Shown here: positions 29,977-37,901 of the stretch, one piece after another
How the letters are laid out: every line of letters begins with the position of its first letter
Position numbering within the stretch: the first letter of the stretch is position 1
NCBI GenBank assembly: GCA_019637685.1
Contig: JAHBVF010000006.1
Coordinates: 124,001-188,000, forward strand
Length of the DNA: 64,000 bases
Source: Caldilineaceae bacterium
Lineage (GTDB): Bacteria; Chloroflexota; Anaerolineae; Caldilineales; Caldilineaceae
Reading direction: 5' to 3'
Program-made: the position numbers and the translations under genes
Notes under the pieces: model-generated
What the model was told of the DNA's origin: nothing
Database searches by the model: none
The model's input: the letters and a program-made list of their open reading frames with translations, nothing else

Positions 29977-30649
29977 GTTTCGCCTCCGCCAGACGATAGC
30001 CCATCCCGCGCACTGTCTGGATCAATTTTTCGTCAAAGGGTTCGTCGATTTTCTTGCGCAGATAGCGGACGTAGACATCCACGATATTGGATTGGCTGTA
30101 AAAATCGTAGTCCCAGACGTGCTCGGCGATGACTGTACGGCTGAGAATTTGGTTGGGGTGGCGCATGAGCATTTCCAACAGAGCGTATTCTTTCGCGGTC
30201 AGGTCTATTGACAGATTTTGACGCTGGGCTGTGTGTGCCACCAGGTCCAGAGTCAGATCACCCACAGTCAATTGCGTCGTGCGCTGCTCGCTGCCCCGGC
30301 GCGCCAGGGCACGCAGACGGGCCAACAACTCCCGAAAGGCAAAGGGCTTGACCAGATAATCATCCGCGCCCGCGTCGAGGCCAGCGACCCGATCTTCCAC
30401 ATCGTCCTTGGCTGTCAGCATCAGTATGTGTGCCTGGTTGCCCGCCGCGCGCAGCCGCTGGCAGAGGGCAATCCCGTCCAATTTGGGCAGCATCACATCC
30501 AAAATGATGAAATCGTAGGGAAAATTGTGCGCCCATTCGTAGCCATCCTCGCCGTCGTAGGCCACATCGACTGCGTAGGTATTCTCTTCTAAACCGCGCT
30601 TGACAAAAGCGGCAATTTTATGTTCGTCTTCCACAACCAATACACGCAT
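29969..30649 (-). CDS. OmpR/PhoB-family response regulator
   Basis: 226 residues from the ATG at 30649 with AGGAG upstream; a longer frame adds 11 residues without support. Receiver: acidic pair Glu7/Asp8, phosphorylation site Asp51 in IILDVMLPKLDG, Thr in MLTAKD and Lys in DYLVKPFAFREL. The winged-helix effector is about 130-225 with DLTAKEYALLEMLMRHP and VDVYVRYLRKKID. First gene of the operon with the kinase, DedA protein and GT4 enzyme, which suggests envelope-stress control of lipid or glycan functions. Confidence 0.95.
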   Translation of the reverse strand: MRVLVVEDEHKIAAFVKRGLEENTYAVDVAYDGEDGYEWAHNFPYDFIILDVMLPKLDGIALCQRLRAAGNQAHILMLTAKDDVEDRVAGLDAGADDYLVKPFAFRELLARLRALARRGSEQRTTQLTVGDLTLDLVAHTAQRQNLSIDLTAKEYALLEMLMRHPNQILSRTVIAEHVWDYDFYSQSNIVDVYVRYLRKKIDEPFDEKLIQTVRGMGYRLAEAKRG

Positions 30650-30802
30650 CGCAATCTCCTCAACAGCAATCTTCGCAAACACTCCAGCAAAAGCCTACCC
30701 TGATAATAGCTCTTGTAACGCAAGTTGACAGCTTGCGCTACCTCTCTATTTTCATTGCTGGTTGTGCCCCACCGGGCATGTACACTGCCTTGAAAATAGG
30801 CT

Positions 30803-30867
30803 TGTATACACGGATAAAAGGGAACACGGATTCGTAAAAATCTGTGTTCCTTCCGATCCGTGCATAC
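30803..30867. repeat. Imperfect palindrome (GTATACACGGAT...ATCCGTGCATAC)
   Basis: The left half GTATACACGGAT...GGAACACGGATT pairs with the right half AATCTGTGTTCC...GATCCGTGCATAC over about 30 bp with a few mismatches. It lies in the 291-bp gap upstream of the OmpR-type regulator. A degenerate CCCTTCGACAGGCCCAG repeat lies at 30879-30895. Confidence 0.6.
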
Positions 30868-30940
30868 AAAATTTTCATCCCTTCGACAGGCCCAGAACCC
30901 TGCCCCGTGACGCACGAAGTCGCATAGGGAACGGCCCTGA

Positions 30941-32278
30941 TCAATCGACGGATATGTCCCGAACGCTGGCAACAACCGGCGTCTGCCAGGAAAGCAGGCT
31001 GAGTGGGAGTCCCAACCAGAGCAGCCCCAAGGCCCATCCGGCCAATACGTCTGACAGCAACGCATCACCCAGAAAAAGGGTCGTTACACCGCCAGCAATC
31101 AGAACAAACGTGAGCCAAGTGTAGCCATTGATGCGGGATTGCCAGGAGCGCTGGGACGACCAGATGTATACGAGCCAGCCATAGACAGCTACGGATAGCA
31201 GAGCCGAGAGATCGGGGAAGCTGAAACCGGTGGTCAGGCGCAACGCTTCTGCCCCCAGAGGAACTGGACGGCGCAACCAAAGCTGCAAGCCCACGCCCAA
31301 AGCCAGAGCACCAAATCCGTTGACGATTGTCAGCCAGGCGATTGTCCGGTTTGGTGCAGAGGAAGAAGAAACTTGACGGCCCTGTCGCCATTGCCATAGT
31401 GCCGCCAGCAGCGAAACAGCCATCAGCAGGCGTATATCTGTCAGCCAGACCAGTCCTTCGAGCGGGGTGGAGACTTCGCCAGCCCCAATGCGCAGCCAAG
31501 GCGTCAAAGCCCTGTCCAATTGGGCCAATACCGGGTCTCGCTCCACAACCGCATCGACCAGCAGACTGAAGAGCCAGCCGCTGGCGGCAAACAGTGCCAG
31601 ATAGATACTAATACCCAACCCCATTCCCTGCGCCAATACCCAACGTTGCCCCGCACGCCATCCCAAAGCCAGGCGTCCAGCCACACTGCGCTGAAAGACA
31701 CGCTCGCTTCTCTGCCAGCGCCGATTGAGCCAAAAGAGGACGCCGCCCACTACCAGCAAGAGAGCTACCACAGCGCCGATCCGGCGAATCCAGCTTTCGA
31801 TCAGCGGCAGGTTTTGGCCGAAGAAATAGCCCAGGCTACCCATCCCTATTGCCCACACAAGACCGCCGGCCGCGTTGTAAAAGGCAAATGTGCGTGCCGG
31901 CATGTGATTGATCCCCGCCAGCACAGCCGCAAACATACGCACAATGGGAATAAAACGGGCGAGAAAGACGGCTTTGGGTCCGTGACGCTTGAAAAAGTCC
32001 TCACTCCGGGCCAGCTTCGCCTCGTCGAATTCGACAAAGCGGTGCAAAATGTCCCGGCCGTGGCGTCGTCCCAGCAAATACCCCAGATTGTCGCCCAGAA
32101 TCGCGCCCAGGGCCGCGCTGACGATCACAAAGTAGATATTGAGCTTGCCGTTGGCGGCCAGGGCTGCACCGATCAGGAGCAATGTTTCGCCAGGCGTGGG
32201 TAAACCCATACTTTCCAGGCCGATGCCCAGCACAATCAGTGGATAGCCAAACAGATGCAGCAGTTGTTCCCAATTCAT
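30941..32278 (-). CDS. DedA protein fused to a degenerate PAP2-like domain
   Basis: 445 residues. The N-terminal ~200 are a clear DedA domain: ESMGLPTPGETLLLIGA and FLARFIPIVRMFAAVLAGINHMPA. The C-terminal ~240 have the six-helix layout and sequence flavour of PAP2 phosphatases (FPDLSALLSVAVYGWLVY; GDALLSDVLAGWALGLLWLGL). However, the catalytic motifs are lost: PSGH is replaced by PDLS, SR-x5-H by TT...LLSD, and only RRPVP of the first motif remains. The start overlaps the stop of the intact PAP2 gene by ATGA. Fusion of a putative lipid flippase with an inactive phosphatase-like domain suggests a lipid-binding or regulatory role. Confidence 0.85.
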   Translation of the reverse strand: MNWEQLLHLFGYPLIVLGIGLESMGLPTPGETLLLIGAALAANGKLNIYFVIVSAALGAILGDNLGYLLGRRHGRDILHRFVEFDEAKLARSEDFFKRHGPKAVFLARFIPIVRMFAAVLAGINHMPARTFAFYNAAGGLVWAIGMGSLGYFFGQNLPLIESWIRRIGAVVALLLVVGGVLFWLNRRWQRSERVFQRSVAGRLALGWRAGQRWVLAQGMGLGISIYLALFAASGWLFSLLVDAVVERDPVLAQLDRALTPWLRIGAGEVSTPLEGLVWLTDIRLLMAVSLLAALWQWRQGRQVSSSSAPNRTIAWLTIVNGFGALALGVGLQLWLRRPVPLGAEALRLTTGFSFPDLSALLSVAVYGWLVYIWSSQRSWQSRINGYTWLTFVLIAGGVTTLFLGDALLSDVLAGWALGLLWLGLPLSLLSWQTPVVASVRDISVD

Positions 32279-32958
32279 CGCGGTTTCGCCTCCCCCAATT
32301 TGGGGTGAAAGCGCAGGTGAATAACCCAGACCAGTGCCAGCCAGACAATGCCCACCGCCAGCGCGCCGAGCACATCGCTGGGGTAGTGGACCCCTAAATA
32401 GACCCGGCTGAGGGCCACCAGCGGAATGGTCAGCGCCACAAGCACGGCATAGAACCGCTGGCGATTGTGCCAGAGCAGCAGAGTCAGAAAGCCGTAGAGT
32501 GCGGTGGCGGCAATCGTATGTCCGCTGGGGAAGCTGTAGCTGTGCTCAACCATCAACGGCGGGAAGATAGTCGGTCGCGGGCGGGCAAATAGTATCTTCA
32601 ACGCTGTGTTGATGACGACCGCCCCGCCAAAGCTCGCCCACAACGCCCACACATGCATCCGGTCGTGCCGTCGCCACATCCACAGGGAGACGCCAAGCGC
32701 GGCCAGCCCTGCGCCATACATTCCCAACTGGGTGATGGCGATCATCACAGCGTCCAGCCAGGGCGCGCTGTAGGCGTGAATAGCCAATATCAGCGGGACA
32801 TCCCAGGCGAAACCTTCGCGCAGCCACACATCACCGGCCAGGTCGATGAAGATAGCGCTGGCCGCGATGACCAGAAGGAGCGCTGGCAGCCAGGCCCGTA
32901 GCGCAGGCCAAATTTTGCGCAAATTGTGCATTGGGGCAGATAGAAGAGAAGCGGTCAT
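32275..32958 (-). CDS. PAP2-family phosphatase (undecaprenyl-diphosphatase or lipid phosphatase type)
   Basis: 227 residues, about six membrane helices. All three PAP2 motifs are present: KILFARPRP, SFPSGHT and SRVYLGVHYPSDVLG. It should dephosphorylate a membrane lipid such as undecaprenyl diphosphate, phosphatidic acid or phosphatidylglycerol phosphate at the outer face. It is co-transcribed with the DedA-PAP2 fusion (4-nt overlap), which is consistent with lipid-carrier recycling. Confidence 0.9.
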   Translation of the reverse strand: MTASLLSAPMHNLRKIWPALRAWLPALLLVIAASAIFIDLAGDVWLREGFAWDVPLILAIHAYSAPWLDAVMIAITQLGMYGAGLAALGVSLWMWRRHDRMHVWALWASFGGAVVINTALKILFARPRPTIFPPLMVEHSYSFPSGHTIAATALYGFLTLLLWHNRQRFYAVLVALTIPLVALSRVYLGVHYPSDVLGALAVGIVWLALVWVIHLRFHPKLGEAKPR

Positions 32959-33058
32959 ACGGATCTCGTTTCTGTGGAAAGTGAGAAATGATGGCTGATT
33001 GGTGCCGACTCACATATTTGTACAGCACGTAGCGATTCGTTTAGTTAGCAGGCCACGT

Positions 33059-33295
33059 ATGAGTGCAGCGTCAACAAAGTCTTTTCTTATCGTAGGCGTT
33101 GCTTGTAGCTGCGCAAGGGACGAATGCCCCTTCGGCTGCCTGTGCAGTTCAAAACTGCACCTACGGCAACGTCAAATCACTTTATTTACAGTGTAATGAG
33201 TGCAGCGTCAACAAAGTTTTTTGGGCGTAGAAGTTCGACTTTTCAGAAAAGTCGAACTTCTGTAGCCGAATAACTTTGTTTCCAGTGTAATGAGT
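33059..33295. repeat. Direct repeats about 100-140 bp apart enclosing hairpins
   Basis: A 22-nt sequence beginning ATGAGTGCAGCG is exactly repeated at 33059-33080 and 33196-33217. A partial third unit (CCAGTGTAATGAGT) ends at 33295 and matches the sequence leading into the second copy (ACAGTGTAATGAGT). Between them are the hairpins GTGCAGTT-CAA-AACTGCAC (33142-33160) and the AGAAGTTCGACTT palindrome. Confidence 0.8.
33229..33262. repeat. Palindromic repeat TAGAAGTTCGACTT...AAGTCGAACTTCT (copy 2)
   Basis: Left arm AGAAGTTCGACTTTT and right arm AAAAGTCGAACTTCT, loop CAG. Same element as at 3869-3903, here within the direct-repeat cluster and not next to a stop codon. Confidence 0.8.
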
Positions 33296-33376
33296 CTAGC
33301 ACACAAAGATTAGATGAAGATTAAAATCTACCTGGCAGAAACTATCCGCCGCAGATAACTGTTCAGCCTCTGCCCA

Positions 33377-33456
33377 AAAGTCCCCGGCACTTTCTTTTGG
33401 AGCGAATAAATACTTCACAATCACACCGTTGTTGCGCGTGAAGTGCCGGGGACTTT
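33377..33456. repeat. Inverted repeat AAAGTCCCCGGCACTT, long loop
   Basis: AAAGTCCCCGGCACTT (33377-33392) and its exact complement (33441-33456) are separated by 48 nt. A short-loop version with one mismatch is at 43981-44016. Confidence 0.85.
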
Positions 33457-33492
33457 GGCTTTCTACCTGAAGAATTACCGCCGCAGATAGAA

Positions 33493-33521
33493 AAGCCCGG
33501 CGGAAAGATTCCGCCGGGCTT
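33493..33521 (-). terminator. Terminator hairpin of the PepSY gene
   Basis: Perfect 13-bp stem AAGCCCGGCGGAA-AGA-TTCCGCCGGGCTT, ending in TTTTC on the minus strand, 49 bp after the PepSY stop. Confidence 0.85.
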
Positions 33522-33570
33522 CTTTGCTATAGCCGTTTCTCAGAACGGTGTTTGTATGTCTGCTTGTACG

Positions 33571-34167
33571 CTACTTGCCTGCTGCATCCTCAGTGCCAGG
33601 TGCTTCGTTGGCGTTGGCGTTGCCGGGCTGGCCGTCGTGTTCTTCTTGCACGTCATCGGTATCGGTATCATTGGCTTCGGCCTGCTCGTTTTCATTGGCT
33701 TCGTCAACTTCGGAGCCGTCATCGTCCTGCTCGGTGGCCAGAATCGCGCCGTTGCCCGCATCCACTATCACCTCCACGCCATTGCTCAGCTCCACACTGT
33801 AGACCAGTGATCCATTCTCGTTGTCCAGTTCACTTTTGACAACCGTAGCGCCTGGATTGGCGGCTATCGCAGCGGCCTCCGCATCAGCCTGGCTGATCTT
33901 GGCCTGGCCCTGGAGAGCCGCGGCTTCGTCGGCTTCATTCATACCGTCAGTGGCCTTCTCGTCTACCGCAATGCTGCCCTTATAGCTGGGGTCTTGGGTG
34001 GTGTCGCTCTCCTCTTGCTGGGTAGCGCCGGCAGGGGTCGGTGGATTGGTGGTTTGGGCGTGGCCGATGAAGGCGGTTGTGCCCAGCCCGCTCAACAGCA
34101 GACCGGCTGCGGCGGCTCCTACAAAAACTTTACTCTTCATTCTGTTCTTCAGTTGGTTCAACATCAT
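33571..34167 (-). CDS. Secreted acidic PepSY-domain protein
   Basis: 198 residues from the ATG at 34167, which has AGGAG 5 nt upstream; the longer frame is ignored. A signal peptide is seen at about 10-35 (VFVGAAAAGLLLSGLGTTAF). The PepSY domain is at about 85-140: ISQADAEAAAIAANPGATVV followed by the VYSVELSNGVEVIVDAGNG strands. The tail (about 145-198) is very acidic (DDDGSEVDEANENEQAEAND). PepSY domains often inhibit proteases or bind metal. The acidic tail may bind cations. It is 140 bp downstream of uppP. Confidence 0.85.
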   Translation of the reverse strand: MMLNQLKNRMKSKVFVGAAAAGLLLSGLGTTAFIGHAQTTNPPTPAGATQQEESDTTQDPSYKGSIAVDEKATDGMNEADEAAALQGQAKISQADAEAAAIAANPGATVVKSELDNENGSLVYSVELSNGVEVIVDAGNGAILATEQDDDGSEVDEANENEQAEANDTDTDDVQEEHDGQPGNANANEAPGTEDAAGK

Positions 34168-34306
34168 GCAACTCCTGTGGACTAACGAATCGTCTATCGA
34201 TTCTAATTTGCCTACTGGCGTTTCGTTCGTGCCAGCTTGCCCACAGAATAGCGGCCCCAGATGAGAGAAGGGTGAAGTCAAAATGAGAGTTTTCTCATAG
34301 AGACCC

Positions 34307-35119
34307 CTATCCCAGCACAACGACCAGAAGACCGACCACCGCGCAATAGCCAGCGAAAATATAGAGCGAGTGGCGGGTGAGATAGGTGATCAGCCAGCGG
34401 ATGGCAATGTAGCCAAAGACGAAAGCAGTAAAAAAACCAACCAGCAGGGGCGGAATCAGTGCGGCCACATCGGTCATCCCCGCCAAATCTTTCAGCGCCA
34501 GCACACCTGCGCCCAGCATCACCGGCACGGACATCAGAAAAGAGAAGCGAGCCGCGGCCGGTCGGTCCAGGTTGCGGGCCATTGCCCCCGCCATTGTAGA
34601 GCCGGAACGGGAGACACCGGGCAGGAGAGAGACCACCTGGGCGGCACCGATCCACAGAGCGTCTTTCCAACCGATTGTCTCGAAGGAGCGCCGCCGCTGG
34701 CCCACCACTTCGGCAAGAACCAGAATCAGCGCGGTCAACAGCAGAAAGCCGCCCGTGGCACGCAAGCTGGAAAAGAGGGCAGAGACGGCATCTTTGAAAA
34801 GCAGGCCGATGAGCACCGCCGGAATCGTCGCCAGAATCAGATACCAGCCCATGCGCGCGTCCGGGTTGTCGAAGGGTTTTCCTGTCAGCAACGCCCGTAC
34901 AAATCCGGTCAGGATACGCAACAGATCGCTCCAGAAATAGACGATTACAGCCAGAAGCGTGCCCCACTGCACCAGCACATCGAAGACAAACGTCTGCTGC
35001 TCACCAAAGTGCCATCCCAACAAATGGGGTACGAGCACCAGATGGCCGGAGCTGGAGATGGGCAGAAATTCAGTCAGCCCCTGGATAATGCCCATAATAA
35101 TTGATTGCCAGATACTCAT
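34307..35119 (-). CDS. uppP: Undecaprenyl-diphosphatase (BacA type)
   Basis: 270 residues from the ATG at 35119, with GAGGAG 8 nt upstream; an ATG at 35134 is possible. The two signature blocks are present: QGLTEFLPISSSGHLVLVP near the N-terminus (E and SSGH) and LLPGVSRSGSTMAGAM (PGxSRSGxT). Eight or so membrane helices. It removes phosphate from undecaprenyl diphosphate so the carrier can be reused for peptidoglycan synthesis. With the nearby PAP2 and two DedA proteins, it makes the 27.9-35.1 kb block rich in lipid-carrier functions. Confidence 0.96.
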   Translation of the reverse strand: MSIWQSIIMGIIQGLTEFLPISSSGHLVLVPHLLGWHFGEQQTFVFDVLVQWGTLLAVIVYFWSDLLRILTGFVRALLTGKPFDNPDARMGWYLILATIPAVLIGLLFKDAVSALFSSLRATGGFLLLTALILVLAEVVGQRRRSFETIGWKDALWIGAAQVVSLLPGVSRSGSTMAGAMARNLDRPAAARFSFLMSVPVMLGAGVLALKDLAGMTDVAALIPPLLVGFFTAFVFGYIAIRWLITYLTRHSLYIFAGYCAVVGLLVVVLG

Positions 35120-35753
35120 TGGGATGCTCCTCAAAAAAATGCTCGCGAATTATGTCCTGCATTTTTGGCCGCCGCGGTATGGCCTGTCCGCACACCAAAA
35201 TTGTAAACCAGAATGGGTATTCTATCACCGACCCACAGGAATGCCTTGTAAACAGGTCTCGCAAAACGCGAGCGGGATAGTTTGGGGCACAAGCCTCCTT
35301 GGTTGTGCTAAAGATAACTGACGGATGCTTATCGAGAATGGGCAAAATTGTCTACATCATTTTATATATATCAGTCTTACTATTACTTCACGCAACGATT
35401 AAGAAAAGCAGAAGAATAGGTAGAGATGCATAAGCTTACGCTCTTGCGTATGCGTGGAATCTCGTCACCCTTAAAATTTGGGCAGTGTCTTCATTCTGCA
35501 TAACGGCCTTCCCATAATTCTACAGTCCCGCTCAACGCCAAAAGTCCATACAGAACATACACTTAAAGCCACACCTCAATTTACGGAATATTTCCACCAC
35601 AAACCTTACGTTTATATTAAAAAAACATCGTCTTAATCTGAAATATCAATCACCACATTCCTGTGGCTGAAACGATATTTATCCTGTTCGTTCTGTTCAT
35701 TCCGTCCGTTCTATTTCTTGTGGAAATGGACAAACCACCTATTGGAGGCTTGT
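35120..35753. other. A+T-rich 634-bp region upstream of a large surface protein gene
   Basis: From about 35330 to 35700 the base composition drops clearly below the surrounding high-GC DNA, with runs such as ttttatatata and ttatattaaaaaaac. No credible reading frame was found. A small dyad TACGC-TCTT-GCGTA is at 35437-35450. It probably holds the promoter for the 35754 gene, but no unambiguous -35/-10 pair was chosen. Confidence 0.5.
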
Positions 35754-37559
35754 ATGCAAAATCCCCTGTTTTACCGGCTTCGTTTGGCAGTTGTGGTATG
35801 GCTGGCATTGCTCATAACGATATTCAGCACCAGTCCATCTGCCTATGCGGTTCTCCCTCTACCCGTACTTCCCCACATCGTTTGGGGACACCTGACTTTG
35901 GATGGCAACGCGCCCAGTATAGGCACGAAAATCACAATTCTGGTCAATGATGTCGCTGTGGGGTCAACCGCAACGATTGGCATCGATGGACTCTGGCTCG
36001 CTGTCAATCTTACTTCAGCCGACGGTACATCCGGGGATATCATCTCCTTTGAAGTAACGGACTATGTGATCAATGACACGACTGTGCTTACTTTTGGCGT
36101 CAATGAAGAAATTGACCTCCAGGCAACCCTAGCGGTGCCGACGGAAACAGCTACCCCCAATCCGACCGCCACGCCGGTTGTCGTGCCGACAGAAACAGCC
36201 ACACCTAATCCGACGGCCACGCCGGCTGTCGTGCCGACGGAAACGGCTACACCCAATCCGACGGCCACGCCGGTTGTCGTGCCAACGGAAACAGCCACAC
36301 CCAATCCGACGGCCACACCTATTGTCGTGCCGACGGAAACGGCTACACCCAATCCGACCGCGACACCGGTTGTCGTACCGACAGAAACTGCTACACCCAA
36401 TCCGACCGCGACGCCGGTTGTCGTGCCGACAGAAACGGCTACGCCCAATCCGACCGCGACACCGGTTGCCGTGCCGACGGAAACAGCTACACCCAATCCG
36501 ACCGCGACGCCGGTTGTCGTGCCGACGGAAACGGCTACACCCAATTCGACGGCCACACCTATTGTCGTGCCGACGGAAACGGCCACGCCCAATCCGACGG
36601 CCACACCGGTTGTCGTGCCAACGGAAACGGCTACACCCAATCCGACCGCGACGCCGGTTGTCGTGCCGACGGAAACGGCTACACCCAATCCGACCGCGAC
36701 GCCGGTTGTCGTGCCGACGGAAACGGCTACACCCAATCCGACCGCGACACCGGTTGTCATGCCGACGGAAACAGCTACGCCCAATCCAACGGCCACACCG
36801 GTTGTCATGCCGACGGAAACTGCTACGCCCAATCCGACCGCGACACCGGTTGTCGTGCCGACGGAAACGGCTACGCCCAATCCAACGGCCACGCCTGTGG
36901 TTGTGACAACGGAACCAGCCACACCTAGCCCTACTGCAACACCTGTTATCGTGGCCACAGCAACGCCCAGCCCAACTCCCACGCCTGACAGCAACGATCT
37001 TGACAGAGATGGCGTCCCAGTGAACACAGAGATGGGCGTACCCAATTGGGAAGGTCCAAATCTAGGGGATGGCAACGGTGACGGTATTCTTGACGTTGAG
37101 CAATCAAATGTTGCTTCGATACCCAGCGCGGCCAATGGGGAATATATCACTCTGGTCGTGCCAAAGAAATTCCGCCTGGAGAATGTCTCCACGGATTCAT
37201 CCCCCGATTCCGATCCACCGACATCCCGTTTGCCCTGGAGCCAGGTAAAGTTCCAGATCGTCGGTTTGTCTCCCGGTGAGCACGTAGAAGTCGAGTTGAT
37301 TTTCCACAACGGTGCTTCACCGCTCTCCTACTGGAAGTTCGGGCCATCTCCCACGGACAGCCAAAGCTACCGTTGGTACGAGTTCGACTTCGACGGCAGT
37401 ACCGGGGCGGTTCAAAAGGACAATCGGACCCTTCTTCTGCACTTTGTTGATGGCGGGCGCGGGGATGGCGATCAGAGCGCTGACGGTGCTATCGTCGATC
37501 AGGGCGGAGCAATCTCACAAGCCTGGCGTGTCTTTGTGCCTCAGTTGTTGAAAAAATAG
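35754..37559 (+). CDS. Surface protein with choice-of-anchor U-like domain and 17 tandem 16-residue Pro/Thr repeats
   Basis: 601 residues from the ATG at 35754 (GGAGG 5 nt upstream). Signal peptide about 1-30. An Ig-like domain (about 40-125: HIVWGHLTLDGNAPSIGTKIT) matches the paralogue at 52986. Then 16 near-identical 16-residue units VPTETATPNPTATPVV plus one degenerate unit, encoded by a 48-bp DNA repeat. The C-terminal ~190 residues ([20 protein letters not shown]... FHNGASPLSYWKFGP) fit the choice-of-anchor U family. The protein ends RVFVPQLLKK. It is probably exported and displayed with the repeat as a stalk. Repeat number may vary between strains. Confidence 0.85.
   Translation: MQNPLFYRLRLAVVVWLALLITIFSTSPSAYAVLPLPVLPHIVWGHLTLDGNAPSIGTKITILVNDVAVGSTATIGIDGLWLAVNLTSADGTSGDIISFEVTDYVINDTTVLTFGVNEEIDLQATLAVPTETATPNPTATPVVVPTETATPNPTATPAVVPTETATPNPTATPVVVPTETATPNPTATPIVVPTETATPNPTATPVVVPTETATPNPTATPVVVPTETATPNPTATPVAVPTETATPNPTATPVVVPTETATPNSTATPIVVPTETATPNPTATPVVVPTETATPNPTATPVVVPTETATPNPTATPVVVPTETATPNPTATPVVMPTETATPNPTATPVVMPTETATPNPTATPVVVPTETATPNPTATPVVVTTEPATPSPTATPVIVATATPSPTPTPDSNDLDRDGVPVNTEMGVPNWEGPNLGDGNGDGILDVEQSNVASIPSAANGEYITLVVPKKFRLENVSTDSSPDSDPPTSRLPWSQVKFQIVGLSPGEHVEVELIFHNGASPLSYWKFGPSPTDSQSYRWYEFDFDGSTGAVQKDNRTLLLHFVDGGRGDGDQSADGAIVDQGGAISQAWRVFVPQLLKK
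36136..36950 (+). repeat. 48-bp tandem repeat array, about 17 units
   Basis: Units of 48 bp encode VPTETATPNPTATP-VV. Units differ mainly at third positions (ACC/ACG, GCC/GCG, ACA/ACG), which shows both recent duplication and divergence. The array encodes the stalk of the 35754 protein. Confidence 0.95.
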
Positions 37560-37618
37560 GCGACAGGCAGTGGTCTATCCGCCACTGCAATCCCAGAGCA
37601 ACCTATAGTGCAAAACGT

Positions 37619-37668
37619 CCCAAAGAAAAGAGGCGTCTGTGAGAACACAGACGCCTCTTTTCTTTGGG
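37619..37668 (+). terminator. Long perfect hairpin after the surface protein gene
   Basis: 23-bp arms (37619-37641 and 37646-37668), loop AGAA. The stem contains CCCAAAGAAAAGAGGCG and resembles the 8218-8264 hairpin. It lies 60 bp after the stop. Confidence 0.9.
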
Positions 37669-37901
37669 CGACACGCCTGCAAGCACACACCTGAACATTC
37701 GCCCACACGCCGCAGGCTGGCTACCGACAGGGCCAAAATCGCCAGGAGAGATGGAACAAATGAAGAAGCCCTGGGGTGCCAATCCTTCCGCATTGCCCAG
37801 ACTCGGATTGCCTGCAAGCCTGAGCAATGTCTGTGATACAATTCCCTGCAAAGCCGCAGGGACAAAACAGGTCGAAAAAGAGAAGAAAACGGGGGGAGAA
37901 A

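Larger units (their letters stand above)
32959..33570. other. 612-bp gap filled with direct repeats and hairpins
   Basis: No gene. It contains a 22-nt direct repeat (33059, 33196), three short palindromes, a long-loop AAAGTCCCCGGCACTT inverted repeat and the PepSY gene terminator. The +strand frame at 33556-33810 is the shadow of the PepSY gene. Confidence 0.6.

Noticed and set aside
36136..36950. 48-bp repeats as a CRISPR array
   Set aside because: Repeats are contiguous without spacers and encode a regular Pro/Thr-rich protein.
36062..37309. 415-residue minus-strand frame (GVAVGLGVAVSVGT repeats)
   Set aside because: It is the complement of the 48-bp repeat array; the open frame is a by-product of the repeat and has no start context or domain logic.
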